Part shown: in pieces, positions 1 to 11,605 of the stretch
How positions within the stretch are numbered: the stretch's first letter is position 1
Layout: every line of letters starts with the position of its first letter
From: Zizania palustris
Taxonomy: Eukaryota > Streptophyta > Magnoliopsida > Poales > Poaceae
NCBI GenBank assembly: GCA_019279435.1
Contig: JAAALK010000288.1
Location: forward strand, 72,240,811 to 72,304,810
Reading direction: 5' to 3'
Length of the DNA: 64,000 nucleotides
The notes under the pieces: model-generated
What the model saw: only the letters and a program-made list of their open reading frames with translations
Told to the model about the DNA's origin: nothing
Database searches by the model: none
Position numbers and translations under genes: made by a program

Positions 1-2
1 AC

Positions 3-1589
3 ATCATTAAGCATAAGAAAGGGAAAGATAATGTGATTGCGGATGCTTTGTCTAGACGTTATACATTGCTTTCTCAACTTGATTATAAGATCTTTGGTTT
101 AGAAACATTGAAGGACATGTATGCTACTGATTTGGACTTCAAAGATGCTTTTGCAAATTGTACAGATGTCCGTGCTTGGAACAAATATGTGCTGAATAAT
201 GGATATATTTTTCGTGCTAACAAGTTATGTGTGCCGGCTAGCTCTCTTCGCTTGTTGTTATTGCAGGAAGCACATGGTGGTGGTTTGATGGGTCATTTTG
301 GATCAAAGAAAACTGAAGATGTGCTGTCCACCCACTTCTATTGGCCTAAGATGAGACGAGATGTTGAGCGTTATGTGGCACGATGTGCTACTTGCAATAA
401 AGCTAAGTCCCGACTAAATCCACATGGTCTTTATATGCCTCTGCCCGTTCCTAGTGTACCTTGGGAGGATATTTCTATGGATTTTGTGTTAGGGTTACCT
501 AGAACTAGGAGGGGGAGAGATAGTATTTTTGTGGTGGTAGATCGTTTCTCTAAAATGGCGCATTTTATACCTTGTCACAAGAGCGACGATGCTACAAATG
601 TTGCTGATTTGTTTTTCAGAGAGGTCGTACGCTTGCATGGAGTTCCCAATACCATCGTTTCAGATCGTGATGCCAAATTCTTAAGTCATTTTTGGAGGAC
701 GTTGTGGCATAAGTTGGGGACGAAGCTGCTGTTTTCTACTACTTGTCACCCCCAAACGGATGGACAAACGGAGGTCGTCAACCGCACATTGTCCACCATG
801 TTGAGGGCTGTTTTGAAGACCAACTTGAAGCTTTGGGAAGAGTGTCTACCTCATATTGAGTTTGCATATAATAGGTCAGTACACTCCACTACTAAGGTAA
901 GTCCGTTTCAAGTGGTCTATGGTTTTAATCCGCGTGCTCCTATTGATTTGCTACCATTACCACCATCTGAAAACTTGAATTTTGATGCTACTACATGTGC
1001 TGAATTATTACTTAAGATGCATGAAACTACTAAAGCAAACATAGAGAAAATGAATGAGAAATATCGTGCTTATTGTAGTAAGGGTAGAAAAGAGATAACA
1101 TTCGAACCGGGTGATCTTGTTTGGTTGCACTTGCGCAAGGATCGTTTTCCTGATTTACGAAAGTCTAAATTGATGCCCCGTGCTGATGGTCCTTTCCGTG
1201 TGCTTGAGAAGATAAATGACAATGCATATAAGCTTGAGTTGCCTGCAGCTTTTGGGGTTAGTCCCACATTTAACATTTCAGATTTAAAACCCTATTTGGG
1301 AGATGATGATGAGCTTGAGTCGAGGACGACTCCAATTCAAGAGGGGGAGGATGATGAGGACATCACTTCACATGATACACACATGGAGCCTCCACCTACA
1401 ATTCAACTACAAGGACCAATCACACGCGCCCGTGCCCGTCGCTTGAACCATGAGGTTAATTCGTTCCTTAGCAACTTTGATTATATTTGTTTGGATGGGA
1501 TGCTACTGAATACTAGTGATATTTTGTTGCTTAGGAACATGGGAGATGGAATAGGAGAGTTGGAGTTGAAGACGGAGCCGCACGGATGA
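3..1589 (+). CDS. Ty3/gypsy polyprotein, 3' part (RNase H end, integrase, C-terminal tail), partial
   Basis: The frame is open from the window edge, so the 5' part lies outside. It begins with the end of the RT-linked RNase H (HKKGKDNVIADALSR). The integrase zinc domain follows, with an HHCC arrangement (EAHGGGLMGH, then RCATC). The DDE core has MDFVLGLP, VSDRDAKFLSHFW and HPQTDGQTEVVNRT, so all three catalytic acids are present. After the GDLVWLHLRKDRFP integrase C-domain comes an acidic linker and GPITRARARRLNHEVNSFL. That last motif resembles the tail of CRM-type chromoviruses, which lack a normal chromodomain. No internal stop or frameshift is visible over 1.58 kb, unlike the other elements here, so this copy looks young. 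The TGA stop coincides with the start of the proposed 3' LTR. The Ty3/gypsy assignment is firm; the CRM assignment is an inference. Confidence 0.9.
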   Translation: MIKHKKGKDNVIADALSRRYTLLSQLDYKIFGLETLKDMYATDLDFKDAFANCTDVRAWNKYVLNNGYIFRANKLCVPASSLRLLLLQEAHGGGLMGHFGSKKTEDVLSTHFYWPKMRRDVERYVARCATCNKAKSRLNPHGLYMPLPVPSVPWEDISMDFVLGLPRTRRGRDSIFVVVDRFSKMAHFIPCHKSDDATNVADLFFREVVRLHGVPNTIVSDRDAKFLSHFWRTLWHKLGTKLLFSTTCHPQTDGQTEVVNRTLSTMLRAVLKTNLKLWEECLPHIEFAYNRSVHSTTKVSPFQVVYGFNPRAPIDLLPLPPSENLNFDATTCAELLLKMHETTKANIEKMNEKYRAYCSKGRKEITFEPGDLVWLHLRKDRFPDLRKSKLMPRADGPFRVLEKINDNAYKLELPAAFGVSPTFNISDLKPYLGDDDELESRTTPIQEGEDDEDITSHDTHMEPPPTIQLQGPITRARARRLNHEVNSFLSNFDYICLDGMLLNTSDILLLRNMGDGIGELELKTEPHG

Positions 1590-2261
1590 TTTGAAGTCAA
1601 GAATTCGCTGGTTCGGACTACATCGACCACCATTCACCAAAATGGGCATAACTTCCTCATACGAAGTCCGATTGGCGCGTTCTTAGACTTTTTGGAAAGC
1701 TGAGGAGAAGACGGATCGTTTGCCGTTGGTTTCACCTCATTTGGAGTCTCGAGTCGTCCTGTGTATTTAAAACAGTACTGCGTGACAGAACTGGGCCATG
1801 TTGGCCATAATCTGAGTCTGTACATCTTCTAGCCCACAGCCCATGTCTGTTTACCTTCCCCCTGGCCGCCGCCCTATATATTCTCACGCCAGCCACCTCT
1901 AGGGTTAGGTTTTGCTTTGTTGCATCTACACTGTTGTGTTTAGATCCCGCCTCTTGCGCCGGACCGATTGGCTGCCGCATTGGCGTTTGTGAAACCTCAA
2001 CTTATCTTCGTTTGTCTGTGATTTGGCATTCGATTTGTATCCTTCCTGTTCTTGGTTGTGTTCTTGGGTTCGCTTGCAGGAATTAGCCTTCGTGGCGAGG
2101 TCAATCGCGTTCTGCGTGGTTGATAACCAACGGAGACAGTGGTGTAACGATTGCGAGGTTTTGATCCGCCGGACCGGAGCCTTGGATCGCCAACGTCGAG
2201 ATTCTCCACCAACCCAAGTTTATCCTTTACCTAGCGGAAGATCGGGACCAATCCCCCATCA
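1587..2261 (+). repeat. 3' LTR of the Ty3/gypsy element at the left edge
   Basis: The proposed LTR starts TGATTTGAAG, overlapping the pol stop codon, and ends ATCCCCCATCA. A TATA-like CCTATATATTC sits near 1871, followed by the pyrimidine-rich CTAGGGTTAGG stretch common downstream of plant LTR promoters. The 5' LTR is outside the window, so neither the boundaries nor a target-site duplication can be confirmed. The start is the less certain end. Confidence 0.55.
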
Positions 2262-4439
2262 GTATGTTTTAGCTTAGGTCCGTAGCATAGGGAAACTTGA
2301 GCCACGTGCACGCTGTTTGGAGCCATAAAAGTCACATGTAGTTGTAAGATATCAATTAAAAGTAGCCAGGTAAATCACAAAATGAAATGTTGAGCCCCCG
2401 AGCAGATGGAAGAATAACTTAACTCTGCTAGAGTGGATCATGTATTCAAAGTTAATATTATAAGACTTTGGGGGGTCGGGGGTCATTAAAAGAAAGTGAT
2501 CGAGCATTTTTATTAACCCGGAATAAGGACTTAGCTTATTATATCTTGGATAAAAAATACCAAAGGTTTTCTGTATTCCTCTAATGATCGGTACTAATGA
2601 GTGGTTTGAAGATCTGAGTAATAAGCATCTTCCGGAAAGTGGAAAATTTAAATTCCGCACATTTTGAGTGTTGACGTCCAGAGGAGAATACAGGATTTAA
2701 ATCTCGTATATTTGGCGACTGAAGTCCAACTGATAAGCTTCTGCCCATGCATACTGTTTGCGGGCCAAATGTTCATCGGTCTTGACATCTTCTCGGATCA
2801 AGTGAAAAGTCGTGTAGATCGTTTTGGCGAAGATAGAGATGTTAACTGGCAAAATTTAAGGCCGTGAATCTGGAGTCAGAGCAATAAAGGTGTTTCCATA
2901 GTTTTTTGCGCACTATAATTGATGATTAGCGCCAGCAGACTTGTGATTTACTTCCAAGTAGTGGGCCTTATTTATTGCTCCGTTTGGCTATAAATAGCCC
3001 TCTTGGCACAAGCTTCTCCTTGACATTTTGAGCCTTTGCCTTTTTTATACATCTTCTTGGTTCTTCGAACTTTGCCTCCTTGGAGTGCGCCTTACAATAC
3101 CCAAAGAAAGCTTGTTGCCCTTATGATTCCTTGTCAAAAATCATAAGCCAATCCTTCTTCCTGAGCTTTAATCCGATGTTGATGGCGATCTTGACTTGGT
3201 TTGGTTGTCACAAGTCAAAGAATCAAAGACAAGTGGACAAACTCATCCGGCTTATCATACATCTTCGGGTACGGGTAAAGGATGTTCTTGTTTCTTCTAG
3301 TTGTTGTTCTCCCGACCACTGGTAGGCTTCTTAATATTGATTGCTTTTGATCTTTGATAATATCACCTGTCAGGTGATGACAGATATTTTTAGGAACAAG
3401 GGACAATGATCTGCCTACTTGACAAGCAGTGTTGCAACTACAATTGCTCAAGGTGGAAGAGTAGTGGCAATCTCAATGCTCGGCTATGCCAGTTAGGCTC
3501 AGGGTGTGGATGTAGCAGTTGTACTCTGCCCTTCGACCATGGCGACAATGGTGATGAACATTGTTGTGATGTTTTTCTCTGTGAATTATCCGGTTATCAC
3601 AAGTCGCGTGTTACGCTGACTTAGTGTGGGCAGAGCATCGAGCCACCAGCACCGATTACTGGAGTGCCAACCACAGACATGGTGGGTGCATCAGTGACTA
3701 GTAGAGGTTGTCGAGGAAGTACATCTACTCAGAGTAGGTGATCCATCTGACTAGTACACAGACGTTGTCCAATAAGTATTTCCTGTCCGAGTAGATGAAC
3801 TGTTCAACCAGCAAGCAGGGGAGCGTGTGTTGAAGAATATGTTGAGTAGATAAGTCTTCATTGCTCGACCACTCCTACCTGCCAATACTTTTGCACTCAG
3901 GAATGTCCGGGCACTGTGTATAGACAGTGCAGTTGGACTACATCCAGGCGAGTTAGTTGTCGTGCGTTGAAGAATCTATTGAGAAGATAAGAGAAATGTA
4001 AAAGAAGATTTGTACATAATCATTTTGATTTAAATGAAGTACAATTTATTCTTTGTTAATGTGTACTATGACCAATTATTGCAATGAGATTCTGATTGTT
4101 TAATATAACTTAGGTCCATTTATGCAAGGAAACTTGAGCCACATGCATGCTGTTTAGAACCATCAGCGTCACAAGTAGCTGAGAATGACCCGGATACTAA
4201 ATCAGGGTGAACACCAAAAAGTCCAAGCCCCCAGTGAGAAAAAAGATCAACAATAACCAAGTCAGAGCAGTTAGAGTAATAAAGCGCAAACACTCGAGTT
4301 CGAGAAAAAAGGTGAAAGAAAAATTGGAAGAAATTGAACATCTTTATTAATACGAATGAAATAAGAACTTAGCTTATTGTGTTAAGGATAGAAACATCAA
4401 ATATATTCAATATTCTAGGAATTTGCAATACTTTGGTCG
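2262..4439. repeat. Decayed repeat DNA with two degenerate direct-repeat blocks
   Basis: No gene is recognised. Two blocks, about 2270-2600 and 4108-4440, share an order of similar phrases: a lead with CTTAGGTCC, then GGAAACTTGAGCCAC, and later ACTTAGCTTATT. They look like diverged copies of one repeat about 1.84 kb apart. A plus-strand TATA-like GCTATAAATAGCCC lies near 2988. The second block abuts the antisense Tat pol fragment at 4440-4796, so the blocks may be 3' non-coding or LTR remains of that minus-strand element. Small ORFs here (for example 3406-3624) show no recognisable domain. Confidence 0.4.
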
Positions 4440-4796
4440 TCTTCACGTAGCAGACGATGTGAACATGGTCGGGTGACTTCAGAGATAATGTATGGTCCTT
4501 CCCACAGGGCTAATAGCTTGTGGGTGCCAATTGCATATTGCACTCGGCGAATAACCAAATCTCTGACTTGAAAGGAAATACCACACACATTATAATCGTG
4601 GTATTTGCGTAGACCTTGTTGATATCAATCAGATTGTATTGCGGCAGCTAGACGAGCTTCTTCAAGATTGTCATTGTCTTCTTCTCTTTTCTACTCAGTT
4701 GTGCCTTCTTCATAATGTTGAATCTTGGGGGATTCATGTAGCATGTCCACTGGTAGAATGGCCTCTGATCCAAAACAAGGAACAATGGAGTCCGAC
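4440..4796 (-). pseudogene. Antisense fragment of a Tat-type Ty3/gypsy polyprotein (integrase C-terminal region)
   Basis: On the minus strand this reads through phrases typical of the end of Tat-lineage pol: a SEAILPVDMLHESPRF-like stretch, then LEEARLAAAIQSD, YQQGLRKYHDYNV, FQVRDLVIRRVQ and THKLLALWEGPYIISEVT. These match the segment after the DDE core (the GDLVLRR and KLSPPWEGPF type motifs). Frameshifts and stops break it, and it is cut at 4796/4797 by the LTR of Tat copy 1. It is a dead remnant of a minus-strand element. Confidence 0.75.
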
Positions 4797-5291
4797 TGTT
4801 GGGGGAAAATATCTCATCTTCGGAGTTATTGCCAAAGCAGCATGAAGACAACCAGCTAGTTCGAAGATTGTCCGAAGACCTTCTTCGAAGATGCTCGGAA
4901 CCCGGTTCGAAGCCCGAAGACAGACACTGGTTCGAAGTATGTCTTCGAACCAAAGCTTTTCAAGATCTTTTCTGCCAGCTAAGATGGAAGACTTATCTTC
5001 TATCCTATTAGATTAGTCTTTTACCATTTTAGCCCTATTAAGGAAACCGAATAGTTTCCTTAATGTCGGTTGTAATAGAGGGGTAAATAGGTCTTTTCCT
5101 TAATGTTTGGGCCTATAAATACCCCCCATTTCACCCTGTAATAGGGACCGATTACAAGTGATTCAATACACACTTTCGAACTATTCTAAGCTATTATCCT
5201 TTCGGAGGCTTAGAACAGTTTGTTTCGCAAACACTTCGTTTGTTAGTTTCTTTTCTACAGAAACCTGTTAGCGTAATCTTTTACGCCAACA
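4797..5291 (+). repeat. 5' LTR of Tat copy 1 (495 bp)
   Basis: The LTR begins TGTTGGGGGA and ends ACGCCAACA, giving a six-base terminal inverted repeat TGTTGG/CCAACA. A nearly identical sequence of the same length lies at 51733-52227, and a diverged relative lies at 58743-59236. A TATA box (CCTATAAATACC) is near 5112. The LTR is rich in TTCGAAG repeats. A PBS-like sequence follows one base after it. Confidence 0.92.
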
Positions 5292-5293
5292 GT

Positions 5294-5311
5294 TGGCGCC
5301 GTCCGTGGGGA
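5294..5311 (+). other. Primer-binding-site region of Tat copy 1
   Basis: TGGCGCCGTCCGTGGGGA lies one base downstream of the LTR end. The equivalent stretch follows the LTR of copies 3 and 4 (TGGCGCC or TGGCACC, then GTCC). The position and the conserved GGGGA end are typical of Tat-lineage elements. The priming tRNA was not identified. Confidence 0.75.
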
Positions 5312-5354
5312 ACCTAGTTCAAAAAACTTCGTTCTCTACCAAATTTCTTGCATC

Positions 5355-6136
5355 ATGCCTCCTAAGCGGAGCGCACCTCGCAATCCCACTCGGAGGTCCT
5401 CTCGGATCTCCGGAGAGATACCCTTCGACACAGTCGAAGTCGGAGGGTCTTCGACCATCCCTCCACCTCAAACTCCGCAAGGGGCTTCTATCCCTCGAGG
5501 ATACGAAACCTCTCCACCAACCCCTTCCATACTCCAACTGCCCGGAGCCACTCTGCCACCCTCCATTCCGATTCGAACTGATCATACCAGTTCTCAAGAC
5601 CCGGAAGGTCCTTCCGGAGGAGATGAAGATAGCCTTGGAGACATGGCCACTCAAATGGCCAATCTTCAAGCCGAGGTAGCGAGGGTGGCGACAAGAGGCT
5701 GCGAACAGGCTTCGCCCTCAAGCCACCCCAGCTATCCCCGAAGTGCACGAAGACGACGATCTTGATTATCCCGAAAGCCCCGGAGAAGCTTCTTACGACA
5801 GTGAATCTCCATTGCATCCTGAGGCTTCAGAAGATTCGCTTCAATCCGAAGTTCAAAACTTCGGAAGCTCTGCAAGTATACCGGAGACGAAGATCCCAGT
5901 GAGTTTGCGCGTTCTATGCCCTAGCAATTGAGGGCTAGTGGCGGGAGACCAGAGAGAAACTATGGTGAAGTGCTTCCGTTGGCTCTTCAAGGCGAGTGGC
6001 GTTGAGATGGTTCTGGTCTTTTAAAGCCAGGATCAATCGCTTCGTGGTTCACAGTTGAAGAGGAAGTTTATAAGTAACTTTCAGGGCACCTTCGTGCCCC
6101 CCATGTCTACAGGAAGCCTTTTCCAAGTGAAACAGC
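5355..6136 (+). pseudogene. Tat copy 1 gag, frameshifted and cut by an assembly gap
   Basis: Starts MPPKRSAPRNPTRRSSRIS, the same N-terminus as the open gag of Tat copy 3. The frame holds for about 110 residues, then small indels near 5684, 5880, 5940 and 6050 move it between frames. The capsid phrases FISNFQGTFVPP and FQVKQ are still readable in another frame at 6061-6136. The sequence then runs into 100 N. The gene is inactive as read, although some shifts could be consensus errors near a gap. Confidence 0.85.
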
Positions 6137-6236
6137 NNNNNNNNNNNNNNNNNNNNNNNNNNNNNNNNNNNNNNNNNNNNNNNNNNNNNNNNNNNNNNNN
6201 NNNNNNNNNNNNNNNNNNNNNNNNNNNNNNNNNNNN
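6137..6236. other. Assembly gap (100 N)
   Basis: Exactly 100 N, the usual placeholder for a gap of unknown size. The left flank is Tat gag and the right flank is a Copia LTR, so the rest of Tat copy 1 and possibly more is missing. Confidence 0.99.
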
Positions 6237-6738
6237 GATGGCTCAGAGGAGAACCCGGTGATCTCTCAAAGAAGGTTGTGGAGAAGACCCAGAAGATTGT
6301 GAAGATGGAGCTTGCCTATTCAGAGTGGAGAAGAGCTACCACTAGTGAGAGAGGCCCGAGAGTTACACTTTCGGTGCCGACTCATCATCAAGATCATTCC
6401 TCCTTGAGGAATCTGGTGGCTTGGTGAAGAGAGCGGTCAAGTGAAGCTCGCCTCAACAAGGACGTAAGAAATTGGCAAATTTCCGAACCTCGAGATAAAA
6501 TTTTGTTGTCTCTTGTCCTCTTACTTTGAGCAAATTAATTTGAGAAATTTACTTTTATAGAGTAATTTAATCTTGTCACCCTAGGTTGCAAACCTTTAGA
6601 CTTAGTTCAAACTTCATTTATCCTTAGAGTCTTTCGTCTTGAAAAGAAAATTTGTTAAAACTTGTCTAGTGCTAGTTAAAACTAAATTAGTTTAAAAACC
6701 GCCTATTCACCCCCTCTAGTCGGTACATCGATCCTACA
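6237..6738 (+). repeat. 3' part of the 5' LTR of a SIRE/Opie-type Copia element
   Basis: The sequence ends CCCCCTCTAGTCGGTACATCGATCCTACA immediately before the primer-binding site. The phrase GCCTATTCACCCCCTCTAGTCG is characteristic of LTR ends in grass SIRE/Maximus/Opie elements. The LTR start is lost in the gap. Confidence 0.85.
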
Positions 6739-6740
6739 AG

Positions 6741-6753
6741 TGGTATCAGAGCT
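6741..6753 (+). other. Copia primer-binding site (initiator Met tRNA)
   Basis: TGGTATCAGAGCT lies two bases after the LTR end. It differs by one base from the standard Met-initiator complement TGGTATCAGAGCC seen at 15744 and 51682 in this window. Confidence 0.88.
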
Positions 6754-6790
6754 TGGTGTCTCATTTTAGGCTTTACCGCCTAGAGAGAAA

Positions 6791-9700
6791 ATGTCCGACG
6801 AGGTGGTGCACAACGTAGGCAAGAGTCCTTTCTTTGATGGCACAAATTATTTTATATGGAAAATTCGTATGGCTTCTCACTTCAAAGCCATGAGCTTTGA
6901 GATTTGGCGTATTGTTGAGCTAGGTTTTGAAGTTGAAGACAAGACTAAGATATCAACCCAAAACAAGAAGATATGTAACTTGATGCCCAAGCTACAAATG
7001 TTTTATTCAATTGTTTGTGTACCAAAGAATTCAGTAGGATAAGCAACATTCCAATGACACATGATATTTGGGTCACACTCTAAGACATTCATGATGGAAC
7101 AACTAGTATAAAGAATGCTAAGTCACACTACCTCAAGATCAATTATGAAAACTTTACCATGTTGCCCAATGAAAGTATGAATAAGATGTATGCAAGACTC
7201 AATGTGATTGTCAATGATCTCAAGGGTGTTCGGGTAAATTACTTTGAGATGGAAATTACCCAAAAGATGTTCAGAGCCTTGCCCGAGAAGTATGACACAT
7301 TGGTGACTTTCCTTATCAACTCAGATATGTCAAAGTTGACTCCCACAACGCTCTTGGGGACAATCAACACCAACGAGATTTACAAGAACAAGAGAATTAA
7401 GGGAAACACCGAAGAGATTTCCTAATCCAAGAAGAAGAACATTGCCTTGAAGGCAAAGGTTGAGAAGAAATATAAAGAGGAAGAATAAAACTTCTTGTGA
7501 TGGTGATAACGAAGATGAGGAGATGGCCCTCTTTGTAAAGAAATTCAACCGATTCATGAAGAAAAGAGGAAACTCATTAAATTCTTTCAAGAACAATAGT
7601 GACAAGAAGTCAACCAAGAGGAGTTTAAAAAATGTGAGGTGTTATGAGTGCAATGAGAAGAGTCACTTTGCCTCAAGATGTCCCAACAAACAAGAAAGTG
7701 AAGATGACAAGTCTCACAAGAAGAATAAATAGAAGAGTGGAAATAAGAAGATCTTCAAGAAGTTGGAAGAAGGGCAAAAATGAAGTCTTTGTGGGAGAAT
7801 GTGACTCAAATGAAATAGTTCTGATTCCTCCTCAAGCTCCGACTCCGGTGGTGAGTCAAGCTCAAGAAGGAAGAACATGGCAGGCATTGCAATCAAGGAG
7901 GCTCCATCACTATACTCTCCTTTTGTCCCATGGCAAAGGAAGTACTGAGGTAAAATCCGCTTGTGGTAGTGAAAATGATGATAGTGATGATGAAATGTCA
8001 TATGATGATCTAGCACAAATGCTTGATGAATTTAATGAGTTAAGTGGCAAAGAGAGGGTCAAGTTTAAAGCACTAAAGAAAGACCATGATTATTTAGTGG
8101 CAAAAATATAAGGAGCTAAAGATTTCTAATGAGAAGCTTTTGGTTTCCCATGAGAAGCTTGAGGAAGCTCATGAAACTCTCTTTGCCTCTATACTCAATA
8201 AATCCAAGGTGGATGTAAGCATTATATGTGAAATTCTTGATGATACTTGTCTAGATGTTACTAATTGCATTCTAACTAAGGTTAGTATATCCACCTCATG
8301 TGATGACTTCCTTGCTATGCCATGCTCATCTAAAATTGATGATTCATTATGTTCTAGTAATGCATTATCATCATGTGATCTCTTATTAATTGTTGAGAAC
8401 AATGAGCTCAAGGAGTAAGTGGTCAAGCTATGTAAGATCTTGGAAAGGTGTTTCAAGGGTAAAAACACTCATGACAAAATCTTGAGTGAGCAAAGGTACT
8501 CATTTAACATGGAGGGACTTGGGTTTGTTCCTAAGAAGGGCAAAAAGGCTTCCAACCGAGCTCCAAGATTTTTAATAGCAATGGCAAATTTTGTCATAAA
8601 TGCCATGAAGTTGGCCATATGATTGGTGAATGCTTGGTTGGTAAGATTTGTAAATGTGGTGTTTTTGATTCTCACTATATGCTTAGGAGAGCAACTGATG
8701 ATTCTATTTATGCTAAGTTTATAGGCACTCCAATTTTGGTGAGAAGAAGAAAGTTATTTGGGGTGCCCAAAGCTTTAGTAACTAACCTACAAAGATCCAA
8801 AAAGATTTGGGTACCTAAAAAGACTTGATTTCTTTTTGTAGGTGAACTATCACACCGGAGGATCACATTGGGTGCTTGATAGTGGGTGTACTCAACATAT
8901 GACCGGTGATAGGAAGATGTTCACCACATTTCAAGTTGGTTCCAAAGATCAAGAAAAAGTGACCTTCGGCGATAATAGTAAAGGAAAGGTAATTGGATTA
9001 GATAAAATTGTTATTTCAAATGTTTCACTAGTTGAGTCTTTAAATGTTAACTTGCTATCTATTTCTCAACTATGTGATTTAGGATTTTTATGCACATTTA
9101 ATCCTCAAGAAGTATTTGTAACTTGTATCCATGATAACTCCTTAGTTTTCAAAGGCTTTCGTTTTGAAAATCTTTATTTGGTAGATCTCTCATCAAGTGA
9201 AGCGAATTTAAAAACTTATTTGGTGGCAAATCTCTTTGGGTTGGCTTTGGAATAGAAGGCTTGCTCATGTAGGGATGAGTCAATTAAATAATCTTTCAAA
9301 ACGAGGTTTAGTCATTGGTTTAAAAAATATAAAATTTAAAAATGATAAGCTTTGTAGTGCTTGTCAAGAGGGAAAACAAGTCGCTTGCTCTCACCCTAGC
9401 AAAAGCGTCATGTCCACATCTAGACCATTAGAACTTTTGCATATAGATTTATTTGGTCCAACAACCTATAAAAGCATCGGTGGTAATAGATATTGTCTTG
9501 TGATTGTGGATAACTAATGAAGATTTACTTGGGTTTTCTTTTTGCATGACAAAGTTAAGACCTCCGAGATTTTCAAAAAGTTTGCAAAAAGAGCCCAAAA
9601 CGAATTCAGTTTTTCTATTGTAAAAGTTAGAAGTGACAATAGATTCAAGTTTAAGAATACTAATATTGAGGATTATTGTGATGATCTCAGGATTAAACAT

Positions 9701-10610
9701 GAGATTTCCGCCACCTATTCTCCACAATAAAATGGTGTTGTGGAAAGAAAGAATAGGACCTTAATTGAGATGGCTAGAACTATGCTTGATTAGTATAGTG
9801 TCTTCGACTCATTTTAGGAGAAGCTATTAATACTGCTTGCCATGCATCTAATCGTCTTTACTTACACCATCTTTTAAAAAAGACTTCATATGAACTTCTC
9901 ATTGGAAGAAAGCCAAATATTACATATTTTCGTGTTTTTGGTTGCCAATGTTATATTTATAGAAAAGGTGTTAGACTAACCAAATTTTAAAGCTATTGTG
10001 ATGAAGGTTTTCTCCCGTGATATGCAACAAATAGTAAGGCATACTGAGTATACAACAAAAGCAAAGGTATTGTAGAAGAAACCGTAGATATCCAATTTGA
10101 TGAGACTAATGGCTCCCAAGAGGGAACGGAAATTTGGATGATGTAGGTGATGAAGGCTTGACGAGAGCACTGAAGAATATGTCCATCAGTGATATCAAGC
10201 CTAAAGAAGATGAAGAACCTCCATCCTCTACACAAGTTGAATCCTCTACTTCCACTATGCATAATATAGTTCAACTTTATGAAAATGAGGTTAAAGATCA
10301 AGCACCTACCATATGATCAAGTTTTAGGTGACATTCATAAGGGTGTTCAAACTAGATCTCGAGTTTCTTCTATTTGTGAGCATTATTCTTTTGTTTCTTC
10401 TATTAATCCTAAACATGTAGATGAAGCTCTAAATGACCCGGATTGGATAAATGCCATGCATGAAGAGCTCAATAATTTTGAAAGAAATAAGGTTTGGATA
10501 TTGGTGGAGAGAGCTAAGGAGAACAATGTCATTGGAACCAAGTGGGCTTTTAGGAACAAGTAAGATTAGAATGGGTTGGTTGTAAGAAACAAAGCGAGAT
10601 TGGTTGTCAA
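6791..10610 (+). pseudogene. SIRE/Opie-type Copia gag-pol, stops and frameshifts, truncated in reverse transcriptase
   Basis: Gag begins MSDEVVHNVGKSPFFDGTNY at 6791. A zinc knuckle CYECNEKSHFASRC is near 7640, followed by the long acidic region typical of SIRE gag. The protease shows VLDSGCTQHMTGD near 8870, a normal Copia aspartic site. The gag-pre-integrase domain (RRLAHVGMSQLNNL, then CSACQEGK) runs about 9240-9400. Integrase shows HIDLFGP, VRSDN and NGVVERKNRT, ending near 9780. Reverse transcriptase starts with PDWINAMHEELNNFERNKVW near 10440 and stops after NKARLVV at about 10610, where unrelated minus-strand LTR-element sequence begins. Many stops (7041, 7425, 8111, 9517, 9730, 9793, 10563) make it inactive. 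No 3' LTR is seen in the window. Confidence 0.88.
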
Positions 10611-11605
10611 TATTTGCGCCCCCCATGGGATCCATCGGTGATGTAGATGTAGTAGTCATTGTAGACGTACCTGCGGCCAATGTAGACGTAATCGTCATGT
10701 TGGCGTAGTCTTCCCCAGTGGAGTCGCCAAAAAGTGTGTAGACACGGAAATCGTGCCCCCACACTTGGGTCAGTTCAATGATCCAAAAGTGTGTGGATAC
10801 TTAGGGACAAGCCTAAGCTTAACACAACACTAATGTCGCGTTCCGACTATCCTTAACAGTGGAAAGGGGGTGGAGTCGCTAGGTAATCAGATCGCACAGA
10901 AATAATGCAATTAGCCGAAAAGAAATATATAAATAAAATAAACCAATCATGTGAACAGAGCTTGACTTGGTTCGAAGTGTACCGTGCGAAGGGGTCACCG
11001 AAGGGGCCCTTCGACATCTGGTGCGAAGGGTTCACCGAAGATAGCCTTCGGTGTTCGGATCGATCTAGCCGAAGGCAGGCTCCGAACAGATCTCTAACAC
11101 AAAATCACCTCCGAACGACAGGGTTCGGTGCGAAGTCTCTAACATGACCAGACCGACAACAGCATAACAGATCCGGCACGGGCAGTCGAGGCAGGGTTCT
11201 CGCCGAAGGGTGTTCTGGTAGCCTCCGAAACCAGCTTCCTAGCTCTAGACAACCTTGACGAAGGGGCTACGAGCGTGAAAACCTGCAACAGAACAGAGAT
11301 CAAGTGCCAATTCGGCATGGGGACTGAATTTGCTAAGTGTTGCAGTAGAGAAACGAAGGTAGCAATCTGTTACGTAGATTAACGGATACTTCACAGGCGA
11401 AGTAACAAGGTGATAGCAATCTGTTACGTAGATTAACGGGTACTTCACGAGCGAAGTATCAAGGATTACCATGATTTCAACGTGGCCGGTGGAGGGCTTC
11501 CAAGCAAACCCACGAAGGTTGTGCACAAAGGTAAATAAAAGTAAAGTACAGTTCAAACTAGGGTCTGAAGTTGATTTGTGTTGGGGGGTCTAATGAGTCG
11601 GCCTC
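10611..11605 (-). mobile_element. Element X (minus strand): start of internal region, PBS and LTR, left part
   Basis: On the minus strand an LTR ends GTGTCTACACA at 10735. The PBS-like TGGCGACTCCACTGGGGA follows at 10712-10729, then about 100 bp of internal sequence that breaks into Copia RT at 10611. The LTR occupies 10735-11605 and continues at 14342-14711 after an inserted solo LTR. It proposedly starts TGTTTATAGC on the minus strand at 14711, about 1.24 kb in all. A minus-strand TATA (CCCCTATAAATATAGGGG) lies near 14343-14360. The PBS resembles those of Tat-lineage elements, but no coding region remains to prove the family. Confidence 0.6.

Noticed and set aside
6055..6261. ORF running through N residues (also 55478-55828)
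   Set aside because: Produced by translating across 100-N gaps.
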